NCBI GenBank assembly: GCA_000711775.1
Contig: ARYC01002630.1
Span: 1 to 64,000 of the forward strand
From: Oxytricha trifallax
Lineage: Eukaryota > Ciliophora > Spirotrichea > Sporadotrichida > Oxytrichidae
DNA length: 64,000 bases
Reading direction: 5' to 3'
Shown here: positions 1-11,417 of the stretch, piece by piece
How the letters are laid out: every line of letters begins with the position of its first letter
Numbering within the stretch: position 1 is the stretch's first letter
Notes under the pieces: model-generated
Database searches by the model: none
Told to the model about the DNA's origin: nothing
The model's input: only the letters and a program-made list of their open reading frames with translations
Made by a program: the position numbers and the translations under genes

Positions 1-207
1 ATACTTGCAACAATTAAAGGTGATTACTTGAAAGAAATTATTCAAGAATCCCATAAGAAAAGGTACAGCATCTCTTCAGAAGATAAGGACAAACAAGGGA
101 TCAAGATAAATGAGAGCTGGCTATCAGAACTGCAGAAGCAACCTTATATTTCAAGTAAGATTTGTAGCTTAACTATTTAGAATAATCTGGTACTGGCATC
201 TTCTTGA
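1..207 (+). CDS. TBE 22-kDa protein, C-terminal part (partial)
   Basis: This is the end of the TBE 22-kDa open reading frame, with its start beyond the window edge. The frame is open from base 1 to TGA at 205-207 and includes TAG read as Gln at 178-180. Near-identical residues occur in the copy at 11418-12012, including the GDYLKEII and SSKICSLT stretches, and both copies end at the same TGA. The function of this protein is not known; it is a standard component of TBE elements. Downstream of the stop, about 310-400, another coding-like stretch rich in Lys and Glu is also conserved between copies. Confidence 0.8.
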
Positions 208-419
208 TGAAGGAATAGAGCAAGCTTCACAGAGAGCGAAAGTCGCAGACAAAGTATGAAGTCAGCAAGAGACTTTACTCAAATATTTAGCCTCCAGAGA
301 TAATGAACATAGATGCTGGAGCGGGCAGCAAGAGAAGAAACTTAAGAGGAGGGAAGCAAGAAGTAGAAGAAAAGAAAGAGAAGCCAGCTCCCTCTAAAGA
401 ATTTTAAATGTGTCTTATA

Positions 420-1466
420 TATTCATAACTTAACAACAAAGCTTATTTATATACATTCACTCTCACTTCTTTAGCACACTTTTAAGCCAACTAATTATCT
501 ACTCTCTTCGCTGAGCTTTTAATAAAGTCTACTGTATCGATAGGTAGGTCATGCATCAAGTGGTATAGCAGTAGTTTCTTGTAATTACCTTTTAATTTTC
601 CCCAGTAGAACTCAATTCCATTAAACTATGGATGTAAGGTACGTTGAACACTGGCGTTATTCTAAGTTGTTCATAACTTTTTCTTGTTTCTTTAGTCTTA
701 TCAACGAATAGTATAATCTCTTATTTCGGGTACTTCTCTCTCAGCTGCTCTAAGAAATTAATATACTGCTCTGTCTTAATAGAGCGAGGATGAATAACAT
801 AAGTTTCTAAACTAGCATCTTCGCTAATACCTCCAAGAATTGCCATTGTTTATACCTTGACTTTCTAGTCATAAACTTCTATGTTGCTATGACTCTTATA
901 CCAAGACTTCTAGATGAAAGTGTTGAAGTAAACACAGCCTCGTCAGCATGAATAAACTTAATATTATTCTATTAGGCTCTGCATTTAATTATAAATATAA
1001 TTTAAGTTGTTGTTGTAAAATGGCAGAGTGAAATCAATTACTCTCTTGATACGATTTACACCTTTGTAAGAGATAAAGTTTCGATTATAAATGTTTGCAA
1101 CAGATTATGCAGAGATCTTCAACTCAAGGAACTGGCCGTGAAACATAATAGCTCGTTAGTCGAGAGAGAAGTGAGCCCAATAATTCAAAGTTGTTTCATT
1201 AATAAGATAATCAATATGCTTCTATAGAAACTTAGACTTCCTCTTAGACTAAGAATTCAGCTATTATTGCTTTAATTATACAGCTTTCAAGCAGTGAGAA
1301 CGAACAGTTGAGGGACTACGCTTAAAGAGCAGTGCAATAGACTTATAGTTCAGTACTGGTTTGAGTTAATCACTGTATATATCACATCCATAACGCAGTT
1401 TAAACACTAAATCTATATACTCTTCATCATAAATAGAACCCAAAAGCTTGTAATTTTGTCTAGCAT
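420..1466 (-). pseudogene. TBE transposase (42-kDa class), frameshifted
   Basis: This is a DDE transposase of the IS630/Tc1/mariner class that cuts and moves the TBE. TBE transposases are known to take part in genome rearrangement in Oxytricha. The ATG is taken at 1466-1464, matching the start in the 10-kb copy. Recognisable blocks are SYKGVNRIKRVIDF, HADEAVF with the first Asp, a second-Asp block near 700 and a third-acid block (GIEFYWG class) near 610. The frame is broken at least twice: one base is missing close to the start relative to the 10136 copy, and one is missing just before the HADEAV block. The 3' end is uncertain and overlaps the 22-kDa tail region on the other strand. Confidence 0.75.
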
Positions 1467-1550
1467 TTAATTAATAACCCCAACCCCTAACAAATTCCCT
1501 ACAAATCAAAGCACTTATAAACCTCATTAAGGGGTTTTGGGGTTTTGATT

Positions 1551-3160
1551 ACAATTTAATTTTTAAAAGCTACAATTGTTAAAATTAATTAATAATTAGC
1601 ATAACATAAAATCAATTTCGCTCAAATTAATATTTAAAATGTTTATGAATCATCACTTAAGATAAAATATTTAAACTTAAGCAAATCTTTGCTTCTGTTA
1701 TTTGTTTTTACTATGCTAACTTTAAAGTATTTCTAAATATTGTAGTATTCTATATCATTAATTTAAGAATCTAGAATAATTTAGACTTTTAAAATATTAT
1801 AGGTACAATAAAACCCATAACCTTTTAAGTAATATTATGAGTGTTTTTTAAGGAATAATTTATTAGAATTAGGTTAAGTATTTTCTGTAAATGTACTAAA
1901 TTTGATCACTTAAAAAATACCTTTGAATTTTTGCTAAAAATTCAGAAGTTTGAATTCAAATCCACTGCTTTATATGCTCAATTAATATTACTGTGGTTTT
2001 ATGATTATAAGACTCTGGTATTTAGTAATTTGGGTGGGATCATTATTTAATTTTTGGAATTACAACTTCCACAAATATTCAAGGTTAAACATTATCCATC
2101 AATTAACTATTAAAAGATATTTCTATTATGTGGAAATTTAAATGAAACTATTTAAATAAAAAGTTAGGAATTTTTTAATAACCACTTTTATCCATTTTAT
2201 TTTTAATTTTAAACGTAATCACTGCCTTTGTGGTAGTAATTACCATGACCAAATTATCCAAACAAAAATTTAAATGATAATACAAAGCAAAATTCATTTG
2301 TTGCATTTTAATAAATATTTGATACAGACATTTTTGGATTCTTACTTTATAATTTTATATATTACCCCTTTCGTCTATTAGTGATACTTTTAATTAGCGT
2401 AACTTAAATTTTGATTTAAATTTCCCAATGCTATTTAGGAAAAATACCATTTTAAAAAAAGAATAATTAATTACTTAAAATAAAACCCTTTTTCCAATAA
2501 AAATAGGCGATAGTCTTTAACAAACTATTCCAATGTTTCTACAAAACCATTATTAAACCGAAATATGCTACAATCATAGTCATTTCATAAACTACTGAAG
2601 GTTTTTGAGTTTTAAATAACCCCTGCTATATTAAATAATAACTAAATCATCAAATTGAAGACTTTAAAGTTATCGAATGGCACCATAGAATTGTTTTGAA
2701 ATTAAATACTTTTTTAAAAAAATAGAAAGTTCAAGTTTTCAGTCGCTATCTCGATATAGCTTATCGCTAAATCAAATTGGGATTAATATAAGGTATGGTC
2801 AAAATAGTGAAATATTAATCTAAAATTCTCGAGAATTTGGATTTTATACTGAATTTATGGTTGCATTAAAATCAAATATTTTAACTACAAGATCAAATAG
2901 GTTAAAATTTTTAAATATCAAGATTATTCACTCAATAATTTCAAGAAGCCACTCTGTACCCACGTCTTAAAACAAAGATGTAAGTGCATTTGTGAAATTC
3001 TTAGTTTATGGATGCACTTAATCTTTTTATCACCTTATTAAAATAATTAGAGAACTAAAAATTGAAACCAATTTATAGTATTATTTTTATTATTCATGAA
3101 AAATAATGAGAAAAATAGATGGTATTAGCAATAAGATTAATAACAATACTAATACTTTTT
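1551..3160. other. AT-rich spacer, no gene seen
   Basis: This stretch is AT-rich and has no open frame longer than chance in the ciliate code. The part at about 2800-2880 faintly resembles the inner part of the F1 foldback at 39104-39507 (a GGATTTTATACTGAA-like string). Ends could not be defined, so it is not called as an element. Otherwise nothing is seen. Confidence 0.5.
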
Positions 3161-3174
3161 AAATTTAGAGAAAA

Positions 3175-3325
3175 TGGAAGTTCTCGAACAGCTTTGTTAT
3201 TTTTCCAGTATCCCTCGTAGACGTCTCCATCAGCATGAATAAATTTCCATAACCAGTGCCTTTCTGTTCCTTGTTGAAGTCTCTGCCTTTCACCATCATT
3301 GACTCAAAGTATTGCTGGAAGAGTA
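3175..3325 (-). pseudogene. MORN-repeat gene fragment with a 1-base shift
   Basis: The minus strand encodes about 50 residues that match the MORN repeat pattern. A first part reads VKGRDFNKEQKGTGYG. After a one-base change of frame, the next part reads FIHADGDVYEGYWKNNK, the usual MORN core (DGDVYEGYW). MORN repeats bind membranes or scaffold proteins in many eukaryotes. The frame change sits in GGAAATTT, where one extra A would restore the frame, so this is either a decayed copy, a sequencing error or a block edge. No further MORN repeat is seen on either side. It could be an isolated MDS or a pseudogene copied into the germline. Confidence 0.5.
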
Positions 3326-3359
3326 TTAAAAAAATTATAGATATCATAAATGTAACTTA

Positions 3360-3844
3360 CAAAATTATAGTGAATACAACATGGTTCCGTCTTCATCTTA
3401 AAAGGTTTTCATTTTAACAATAAATAATTAATTAAAATTTATCTATTTCCTATTATAAATTATGATTTATAAATGTTTAACAAGTTCTGAAATTTTAATT
3501 AAAGTAAGAGGAATTCAGGACCTTTTTACTAAAAAAATAATATAATTAATTTTACTCCTTCAATGGTTAAAAGGAAATACTTATAATTGAGAAAAAATTA
3601 TTTTTTTTAAATATTTTGTTTTATGATACCAGATTACAGCAAAAAAGATTTTTTATTTAACTTTAAATCAAAATTTGAATTTAAAGTTAATTAAAATAAT
3701 TAATAGCTTTAATATTCTAAATGGTAGAGAAAATTTTTGTGATTCCCAACCCCTTTTTTTATTATATAGGCAACTATTTTCATGAATTAGTGTTTCTCAG
3801 TACCAGTCTACAAAAAATGCTTGGATTTATAGTTCGAAGACAAC
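3360..3844. other. AT-rich spacer
   Basis: Nothing recognisable lies between the MORN fragment and the left end of the decayed TBE. Confidence 0.5.
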
Positions 3845-4024
3845 ATTCAAAACCTCAAAACGCCTAATTAAATGTTTTAGTAAATTGATTTGTAGGGTAT
3901 AGTTAGTGTTGAGAGTCTTACAAAAATTAGTAAAAAAAACGTAATTTTGATGTGAAATTGTTTTTCTTATTAATCAATATATGGTGATTTTATTCAATTA
4001 AATTAATCTATTTCTTTTTTTATA

Positions 4025-6890
4025 CCTCTTAATATCGTTTTCTTTAGTGTCACAAACGAAGTCATCTCATGTTTACCTAGTATAGGAGGAGGAACCATTA
4101 ATAATTATAATCTCTTCTATCTTTTTTGAATCCTTGCCCATAGTCCGTTACTTGATAAGCTTCTTTACTTATCTGATTGACTATTTTTAAACTTTGTACC
4201 AAAGTAATCCATACTTTCTATATCAATCTCTAATTAAATAAATTCGAATGCGATACACCCCACCAAATAGAGCCATTAGTCCCTATCTCTCTGATTGGGA
4301 AGTATCCAGGTGTCCCAAGAACCTTTGCTAAGGTTGCTATCTCGTATCTTAATGGACTATTGAAATCAATAACGACTAGTTCTAAAGGGCATCGGTTTAT
4401 CATTAAAATTATCAGACTTTAAATTTCTATCAGCATAACTATATTTTCAGACAACTCCATAATGACCCTTAAATATGTCTGAAAGTATATCTGTTCTGAC
4501 CGAGACCCCCCTCCACCCCCCTTTATAATAAAATTTTTCAAATTATATGAAAAACATATTCTTATGCTTTGAATCATGATCTATCTAAAAAAAATCTTGC
4601 CCTGCGAGCAGCTACTGTTATTTATTATTATATTTGATAAGCTACACTTCGTCCGTCGCTTTTTTTTAATGCATGCTTGTATAGGGAAATATTACAAATG
4701 AATTTTATTTTTGAGTGTCATTAATTTAATTTTTATTATTTCTATTAATATAAACTAACCCAAATTCTATTTAATAATTTTGTATATCTACAATCGTCTT
4801 TATTGGGCATAATACTTTAAAATAATAAAATAAACATTTACACTTTTGTAAATAGTTGTCTTATAATATCTTAGTTAATTATGAAAATAATATATTAAAA
4901 AATTAAACAATTTCTAATTAAATTATTTAATATTTTAATGATTAACAATAGTAGATTAATTTTCTTAATCATTTAATATAAATATAATTATACCTTTAAT
5001 CAAAGATTTTTATTTTTCAAATTCATTGATAATTTTATAAGTTCAATTTCTCAAAATATCACAAGAAAAAAATAATATAATTGAGATTTAGCAAACAATA
5101 GAAGCTCTATAGATTAGAGTTTGTTCAGTTTGAAAAAAAGTCAATTAAATCTCTCATTATCTTTCCAAATAAAGTTTTTAAATCCTGTTTAAAACATATT
5201 AAGTTTATTTAGAAATTTACAGAAAAAAAAATGTGTAAGTATTAAATAATTATTAATAGATAAGGCTCATTTTTTCTAGAAGTTTGAGGCATAATATAAT
5301 CTTTAAGGTTTAGAGTTATTATTTGTAACTGATTTTATCCAAGATAAGATAAAGAGGAATTATAATTTTTAATGAGATGAGTTGTTTATGGATCCTAAAA
5401 ATGAAGAAATTTATATAAATTATAAATAATGAATTTAATTAATAGTGTGTTAATGAAATGGCCAAACTATCTTACTAAAATATAAAATGAACTCATTGAA
5501 TTAAAAATTCTAACTTGTATAAAATAATTTAATTAAAAATTTTCTATTAAACTATTTAAAAATGATTTCACAATTAACTAAGATATTATAAGACAACTAT
5601 TTACAAAAGTGTAAATGTTTATTTTATTATTTTAAAGTATTATGCCCAATAAAGACGATTGTAGATATACAAAATTATTAAATAGAATTTGGGTTAGTTT
5701 ATATTAATAGAAATAATAAAAATTAAATTAATGACACTCAAAAATAAAATTCATTTGTAATATTTCCCTATACAAGCATGCATTAAAAAAAAGCGACGGA
5801 CGAAGTGTAGCTTATCAAATATAATAATAAATAACAGTAGCTGCTCGCAGGGCAAGATTTTTTTTAGATAGATCATGATTCAAAGCATAAGAATATGTTT
5901 TTCATATAATTTGAAAAATTTTATTATAAAGGGGGGGGAGGGGGGATCTCGGTCAGAACAGATATACTTTCAGACATATTTAAGATTGTTATAAACTCTC
6001 AGAGTCATTTAATTTTTCTAAAGCGATAATGCGATTAAACCATTGCTAAAAATGACATCATCAAGCTAAATCAAGTTCTTGCAGTCTCTTCTTTTTGCTC
6101 TAAAAGAATCATGTATTCGTAAGCAAACTTATTTTAGTACTATTCATTCTTAAGTGGATAACATTAATGATACTCCTTGTAGAATAATCATCGATCATAA
6201 TGAGTTTTGATTTTACAGGCAGGCTTATCTTCAAATAGTTATCAATACACATGCTTTTGTTAATTTTTATTTAATGCATGTATGTTCATCACTTTCGCTT
6301 ATAAGAATGCTGAAATATTGTTACATACTCGGGTGAATCATCAATTCCTTCAGTTTCTATCTCTTTATTCTCTCTTGCTACTCTCTTTATGACTCAATCG
6401 CATTTGACTTTCTCTTGGCATGTATTAACTTTTAAGTATGTTAATCTTGAATTAGGATCTCGATTAAGTGATTTTTTGCATGTCTTTCTTCACTCTTGGT
6501 GAATTAGTTTAAAAATTCATAAAAAGCTCTGCTTTACTACATGCCATCGATTTTATCTTTCTTAAAAAATATCTTACCTCTCACAGGGTGTATCTCTTTG
6601 ATGTTTTGATGTGCCTCTTCAAGCTCGAATCAGTTGACAACAAATTTAAGCATTCATAGTATTAAATAGTTTTTATTTTTCTACGTGATCTGTTCTTTTT
6701 ACCCCTCAACATCTTCGATGTGTGCTTAGATACGTATTTCTCTCTCCTCTTGGTTCCCTTTCAATGCAAAAGATATCTGGCTTCTTAATCTAGCCAAAGT
6801 TTAGCTATGAATATCAATTGCCTAGGGAAATTGTTTTGCGAATTAATATAGCCTTCATGTTTAATTCAAGTTCAAATTTCTATTATTTAA
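4025..6890 (-). pseudogene. TBE 57-kDa zinc-finger/kinase gene, split and decayed
   Basis: The minus strand carries the remains of the TBE 57-kDa gene. At 4255-4440 the kinase activation segment is readable, including an IDFN block and a P+1-type GTPGYFP-like block. At 5986-6300 the N-lobe is readable, and zinc-finger remnants reach to about 6880. The two halves are separated by the 4469-5984 foldback, and small indels break the frame in several places. It is closest to the copy at 18685-20124. It cannot make a full protein. Confidence 0.7.
4469..5984. repeat. 1.5-kb foldback insertion inside the TBE kinase gene
   Basis: The left arm (about 4469-4880) and right arm (about 5575-5984) are near-exact inverted copies of about 400 bp. 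Between them lie about 700 bp of AT-rich DNA with no gene. Near each outer end is a C- or G-rich run (CCCCCCTCCACCCCCC at 4505-4520, with its complement near 5932-5946). The outermost roughly 36 bp of the arms matches TBE kinase sequence and is present at both sides in inverted orientation, so host DNA appears to have been copied into the palindrome. The interruption is relative to the homologous gene at 18.7-20.1 kb. Confidence 0.75.
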
Positions 6891-7420
6891 TCAGTAATAT
6901 CTTCTTCGGTTATAGTTACTCTATATATGAGTTGATAGAGCAACAAAAATGACTGATTTTCATGTGCAAGGCAAAGTTATTACTCTCGGTTTATAACTAT
7001 TAATTGGGTAATTTTACACTTAGTAATATTGTTTTTGGTATAACTTAGAAAAAAAATTCGGTTTGGTTCTGATACCAATTCGGTTTTGAACAATTTTGGA
7101 ACTTTTCATCAAATCTCATCAGATTTTAAAGTTGGCACTAATTTAAGTTGTTGTATGATTAAATTGGTTCCAATTAAAATTAAACAAATATTAAACAAGA
7201 ACAAATTAAATTTAAACAATTTTGGTACTAATTTAATGGAACTAAATTGATAAAATGGATATAAATCTATGCAATTTGTTATAGCTTCTGCAGACTTTCT
7301 CCACGTATCTTTACCAGTTTTACTTTCTATTAGATGCTTTCATTATTGTAAGTTTTTAAACAATAGGATCCACAAGTCTATAAATTATAAGTTGAAATTC
7401 ATTAATAAAGAGGAACAAAG

Positions 7421-7975
7421 ATGGAATGACTCAAAAATTTAATTATAAGCGAAGAGATTCAAGAAATGATATCAAGATTATGAAGTAAAGAATATCTCTA
7501 TCGATACCTAACTTTACATGGTATGATAACTTGATAATTATTAACATATTATACAGTTGGATTATTCCTTCCAACGATGGAAGGTACCAAAATTTCATTA
7601 TTAAAAGCAATAAATTGTGTAAAGAGGAATGTTTTTTAAAAAAATAAAAAATTAAGCTCATAAAAATTCTCAACTACCCTGAGATTTCAGTCACTAATCT
7701 CTTTGGAGATGTCATAAAGATGAGGAAGTTGTTTCTTACTTTCATATCAAGAAACAACTCTCTAATAAAACACCAGAGATAAAATTCTTCTTTGGTATTC
7801 TTGGAACAATAAAAGAGGATTTTTTTAAAAAAAAAACAATTTAAGAAGCTCATAAGAAGCGATATTAAATTTCTCCTTAAGTCTAGAAAAAGCAAGGTAT
7901 TCTAATAATCTCATCTTTGAAAGAGGAACTTAATAAGCATTCTCATCTTTCAAGTAACCTTTGATTCATAACTTT
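7421..7975 (+). pseudogene. TBE 22-kDa gene, decayed
   Basis: This is a decayed copy of the TBE 22-kDa gene. The start region (ACAAAGATGGAAT) matches the start of the 20687 copy. Blocks matching LFLPTMEGTKIS (near 7560) and PEISVTNL (near 7680) are recognisable but lie in different frames, and poly-A runs near 7640 and 7830 have shifted the frame. The role of the protein is unknown. Confidence 0.65.
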
Positions 7976-8179
7976 GTTGGAAAATCTGGAACTTGTATAT
8001 ATTTTATGAAAGAGCATTTGCTAAGGTTCATAGAGATTGAAAGATGTAGACATATGCAGGAGATGGTTCTAATAAAATAAGTATTAGCCCAATCAAGCCT
8101 TAAGAGGATGAATAAAATGAGTTCCTTACCCTTTTAAGGGACGTGAACTATATCAATAATTTAAGACTAAGACTTATTA

Positions 8180-9012
8180 ATAAAAATTCATTCTTCTTTT
8201 CCTTTCTCTAGTCTTTGTCTTATCATTATTCACTCTCTTGCAAATATTTAGTAATAAGTCTATTTTATCGATTAGGAAATCATGCATTATATTATACGAT
8301 AATAAATTCTTGACTTAAGTCTTGTTTTAACTGAAAGAATTTATTTCCATTTAATTATGGGCTATTAGGAGCGTTTATGACAGGAGTTACGTTTAACTCT
8401 TCATAAGCTTTCTTGGACTTCTTAGGATTATGATCTGATAAGTTATCAACAAAAAGGATGATATTTTGGTTGTCATACTTCTCTCTGGGCTAATGCAAGA
8501 ACTCAATATAATGCTCTAATTAAATAGTGCAAAAATTAATGACAAAAGCTTCTAGGTTTGCATCTTCACAATACCAGCTAAAATTGTGTGAGCAACAACC
8601 TTTACTTTTCCGTCATATTATAATATTTTCTAAACAAAATGTTGAAGGTTAATACAACCTTATCAGCGTGTGATAACTGATGATATTGTCAATAGCCATC
8701 TTTATTTAATCTTATATATGTATAGTTTAAATTATTTCTATAAAATGGCACTGTAAAATAATAAATCACTCTCTTCACTCTGTTGAATGTCATGAAAATA
8801 ACACCATTTCTTCTATAAATTTTAGCTATTGTCTATGGTGAAATACTCATGTCAGGAAACATGCGATAAAGCATTACAGCTCGCTAGTCAAGAGGAAAGT
8901 ATGCCCAATATTTTAAAGCCTTAGAGTCATAGAGGTAATCAATATGGATTTGAAAACTTTTACTTTTTTGCTCGATGTATTCAAGAATAGAATTATCATG
9001 CTAAAGAGCTTA
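8180..9012 (-). pseudogene. TBE transposase, decayed and 5' truncated
   Basis: The minus strand carries remains of the DDE transposase, colinear with 21483-22520. The part around the second catalytic Asp (8400-8460) and the FIHAD-type first Asp block (near 8690) can be aligned by eye. There are many substitutions and short indels. The 5' end of the gene and the right terminal repeat are missing beyond about 9012. Confidence 0.6.
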
Positions 9013-10051
9013 AAAAATTATAAAGATTAATTAATAAGATTATTACGCTATTTTAATATTATTTTTTATAAAATACTATTTATAACAACCCTTTCTCAAA
9101 TTCTGGAAAATATATTTATTTGGAAATAGAGTGGGATTAAATCAAATAAATTACTATTGTAATAAATTTCTCAATTAGTTTTTAAAAATTTTATAGTTCA
9201 TTTATTTAACGGTTATAGTTGTTTTTAATAAAGCAAATAATAAAAAACCTGAATATTAAATTTTGAAGATTATTAAATTTAACAATAGATTTTTAATAAA
9301 TTGGAGTTAATTAAATTAGATTAATATATGGATTGTAAATTATATTATTAATTTATTTCGTTCTTTTTAGTAATATATTACGTGAATAATTTATTTTATT
9401 TGATCAAACTGCATCTCGAAATCAACATATTTATAAATATAGTAGTTTTTAATTGTATTTAATATAAATAATATTAAAATAGTGTAATATACTTATTGAT
9501 TAATCTTTATAATTTGAATTTTACATCAAATTTTACTCGATGATACGCAACAGTTGAGCCCCTCTTGAATAAGAGCTTGCCATCGCTGAAAAATACAGCA
9601 TTTTTTTGGCATTCTATATTAATTATGACATACAATAAGAATTCATAATTATCATAGGGAGCATGGGCAACTCACCTTATAACCATGAGTTTGATAAGGT
9701 TCCTATATGTTTATATTATGTAAAATGTTTACTATTATAATAATTGAATAACTATGCTTACTTGACCATATAAATATGGGGATTATTATTTATACAGCCT
9801 GACTTGGCTCCGAAATCCTCTTGCCTGACTCCTAGCTCCAACCATAAAGATCTATAATTATATAGTCATGTAAGTAAAAAGAAAAACATTGCTTTATATC
9901 ATCATATTATTCCTCTTTTATAGATATACAATCCACCTTCATTAAGTTTTCTTTATTATATATAAATTAATCTTACTTTATTAGTACGAATTAAAATATG
10001 ATCAGTACATACTCTGATTCAATGCCAATGAAATACAATCATAATATATAC
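9013..10051. other. AT-rich spacer
   Basis: No gene is recognised. A slightly GC-richer patch at 9538-9600 and another at 9795-9850 stand out from the background but give no long frame in the ciliate code on either strand. Confidence 0.5.
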
Positions 10052-10054
10052 AAT

Positions 10055-10131
10055 CAAAACCCCAAAACCCCTTAATGAGGTTTATAAGTGCTTTGATTTT
10101 TAGGGAATTTGTTAGGAGTTGGGGTTATTAA
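10055..10131 (+). repeat. TBE left terminal inverted repeat
   Basis: This is the outer 77 bp or so, beginning with two C4A4 telomere units. It matches the complement of 14038-14114 with only a few differences. Such ends are the expected binding and cutting sites of the transposase. Confidence 0.85.
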
Positions 10132-10135
10132 TTAA

Positions 10136-11202
10136 ATGCGAGACTAAAATAACAAGCTTTTGGGGTCTATTTATGATGATGAGTATATAGATTTAGTGTT
10201 TAAACTGCGTTATGGATGTGATATGTATAGTGAATAAGTCAAACCAGTACTGAACTATAAGTCTATTGCACTGCTCTTAAAGCGTAGTCCATCAACTGTT
10301 CTGCTCTCACTGCTTGAAATCTGTGTAATTAAAGCAATAATAGCTTAATTCTTAGCCTAAGAGGAAGTCGAAGTTTCTATAGAAGCATATTGACTATCTT
10401 ATTAATGAAAAAACTTTGAAGTATTGGGCTCACTTCTCTCTCGACTAACGAGCTATTATGTTTCACCGCCAGTTCCCTGAGTTGAAGATCTCTGCATAGT
10501 CTGTTGCAAACATTTATAAACGAAACGGTATCTCTTACAAAGGTGTAAATCGTATCAAGAGAGTAATTGATTTCACTCTGCCATTTTACAACAACAACTT
10601 AAATTATATTTATAATTAAATGCAGAGAGCCTAATAGAATAATATTAAGTTTATTCATGCTGACGAGGCTGTGTTTACATTCAACACTTTCATCTAGAAG
10701 TCTTGGTATAAGAGGCATAGCAACATAGAAGTATATGACTAGAAAGTCAAGGTATAAACAATGGCAATTCTTGGAGGTATTAGCGAGGATGCTGGTTTCG
10801 AAATTTATCTTATTCATATTCGCTCTATTAAGACAGAGTAGTATATTTAGTTCTTAGAGCAATTGAAAGAGAAGTACCCTGAATAAGAGATTATACTGTT
10901 TGTTGATAATCTTTCTGTTCATAAGACTAAAGAAACAATGAAGAGTTATGAACAGCTAAGAATAACGCCAGTGTTCAACGTACCTTACAGCCCACAGTTT
11001 AATGGAATTGAGTTCTACTGGGGTATTTTAAAAGGTCATTACAAGAAACTGCTGCTATACCCACTTGATGCATGACCTACCTATCGATACAGTAGATTTT
11101 ATTAAAAGTTCAGCTAAGAGAGTTGATAATTAGTTAGCATAAAAGTGTGCGAAAGAAGGGAGAGTGAATGTATATAAATAAGTTTTGTAGTTAAGTTAAT
11201 GA
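10136..11202 (+). pseudogene. TBE transposase (42-kDa class), two small frameshifts
   Basis: This is a DDE-type transposase. ATG at 10136 opens MRDQNNKLLGSIYDDEY, with TAA read as Gln. One extra base near 10305-10310 (GTTCTGCTC against GTTCGTTC in the 1-1547 copy) shifts the frame. The main frame resumes and stays open through the catalytic core. The three acidic residues are visible: HADEAVF (first Asp, near 10660), FVDNLSVHKT (second Asp, near 10900) and FNGIEFYWG (Glu, near 11005). An extra C near 11060 (TACCCACTT) brings an early TGA at 11073-11075, while the uncorrected frame would run to TGA at 11200-11202. It is probably inactive as it stands, unless these shifts are assembly errors. 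Confidence 0.8.
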
Positions 11203-11211
11203 ATATATAAG

Positions 11212-11417
11212 TCACATTTAAAATTCTTTAGTTGGAGCTGGCTTCTCTTTCTTTTCTTCTACTTCTTGCTTCCCTCCTCCTAAGTTTCTTCTCTTGCTGC
11301 CAGCTCCAGCATCTATGTTCATTGACTCTGGAGGCTAAATATTTGAATAAAGTCTCTTGCTAACTTCATACTTTGTCTTCGACTTTCGCTCTCTGTGAAG
11401 CTTGCTCTATTCCTTCA
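11212..11417 (-). other. Conserved coding-like tail downstream of the 22-kDa stop
   Basis: Past the TGA at 11418, the minus strand still contains a coding-like stretch beginning MNIDAGAGSKRRN and rich in Glu and Lys, ending at TGA 11214-11212. The same tail follows the 22-kDa gene at about 310-400 and at 21362-21475, and a similar basic tail follows the gene in the 60-64 kb element. It may be an older C-terminus or a separate short protein. It overlaps the 3' end of the transposase gene on the other strand. Confidence 0.45.

Larger units (their letters stand above)
1..1547. mobile_element. Truncated TBE transposon, right part
   Basis: The right part of a TBE (Tc1/mariner-class, telomere-bearing element) is cut by the window edge. 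It holds the 3' end of the 22-kDa gene on the plus strand and a whole but frameshifted transposase gene on the minus strand. It ends in a terminal repeat that closes with GGGGTTTTGGGGTTTTG at 1531-1547. ATT follows at 1548-1550 and is the likely 3-bp target duplication (TBEs use ANT). The sequence is closely similar to the full element at 10055-14114, in opposite orientation, so the two are the same subfamily. The zinc-finger/kinase gene would lie to the left, outside the window. Confidence 0.9.
3848..9012. mobile_element. Decayed TBE interrupted by a foldback insertion
   Basis: The left end carries a worn C4A4 repeat (CAAAACCTCAAAACGCC at 3848-3864) preceded by ATT at 3845-3847. Inside, in the same order as the full TBE at 18546-22644, are a kinase/zinc-finger gene on the minus strand, a 22-kDa gene on the plus strand and a transposase gene on the minus strand, all broken. 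Homology stops near 9010, inside the 5' part of the transposase, so the right terminal repeat is lost. A 1.5-kb foldback at 4469-5984 splits the kinase gene. By its sequence this copy is closer to the 18.5-kb element than to the 10-kb element. Confidence 0.8.

Noticed and set aside
1531..1547. Internal telomere or chromosome end
   Set aside because: The C4A4/G4T4 repeats are only two units long and sit at transposon ends with ANT duplications, so they are TBE termini and not telomeres.
2740..2960. Possible worn F1 element
   Set aside because: Only one internal string resembles F1; no terminus or TA flank could be placed.
10599..10817. 72-residue minus-strand ORF
   Set aside because: It is a shadow of the transposase core on the plus strand.
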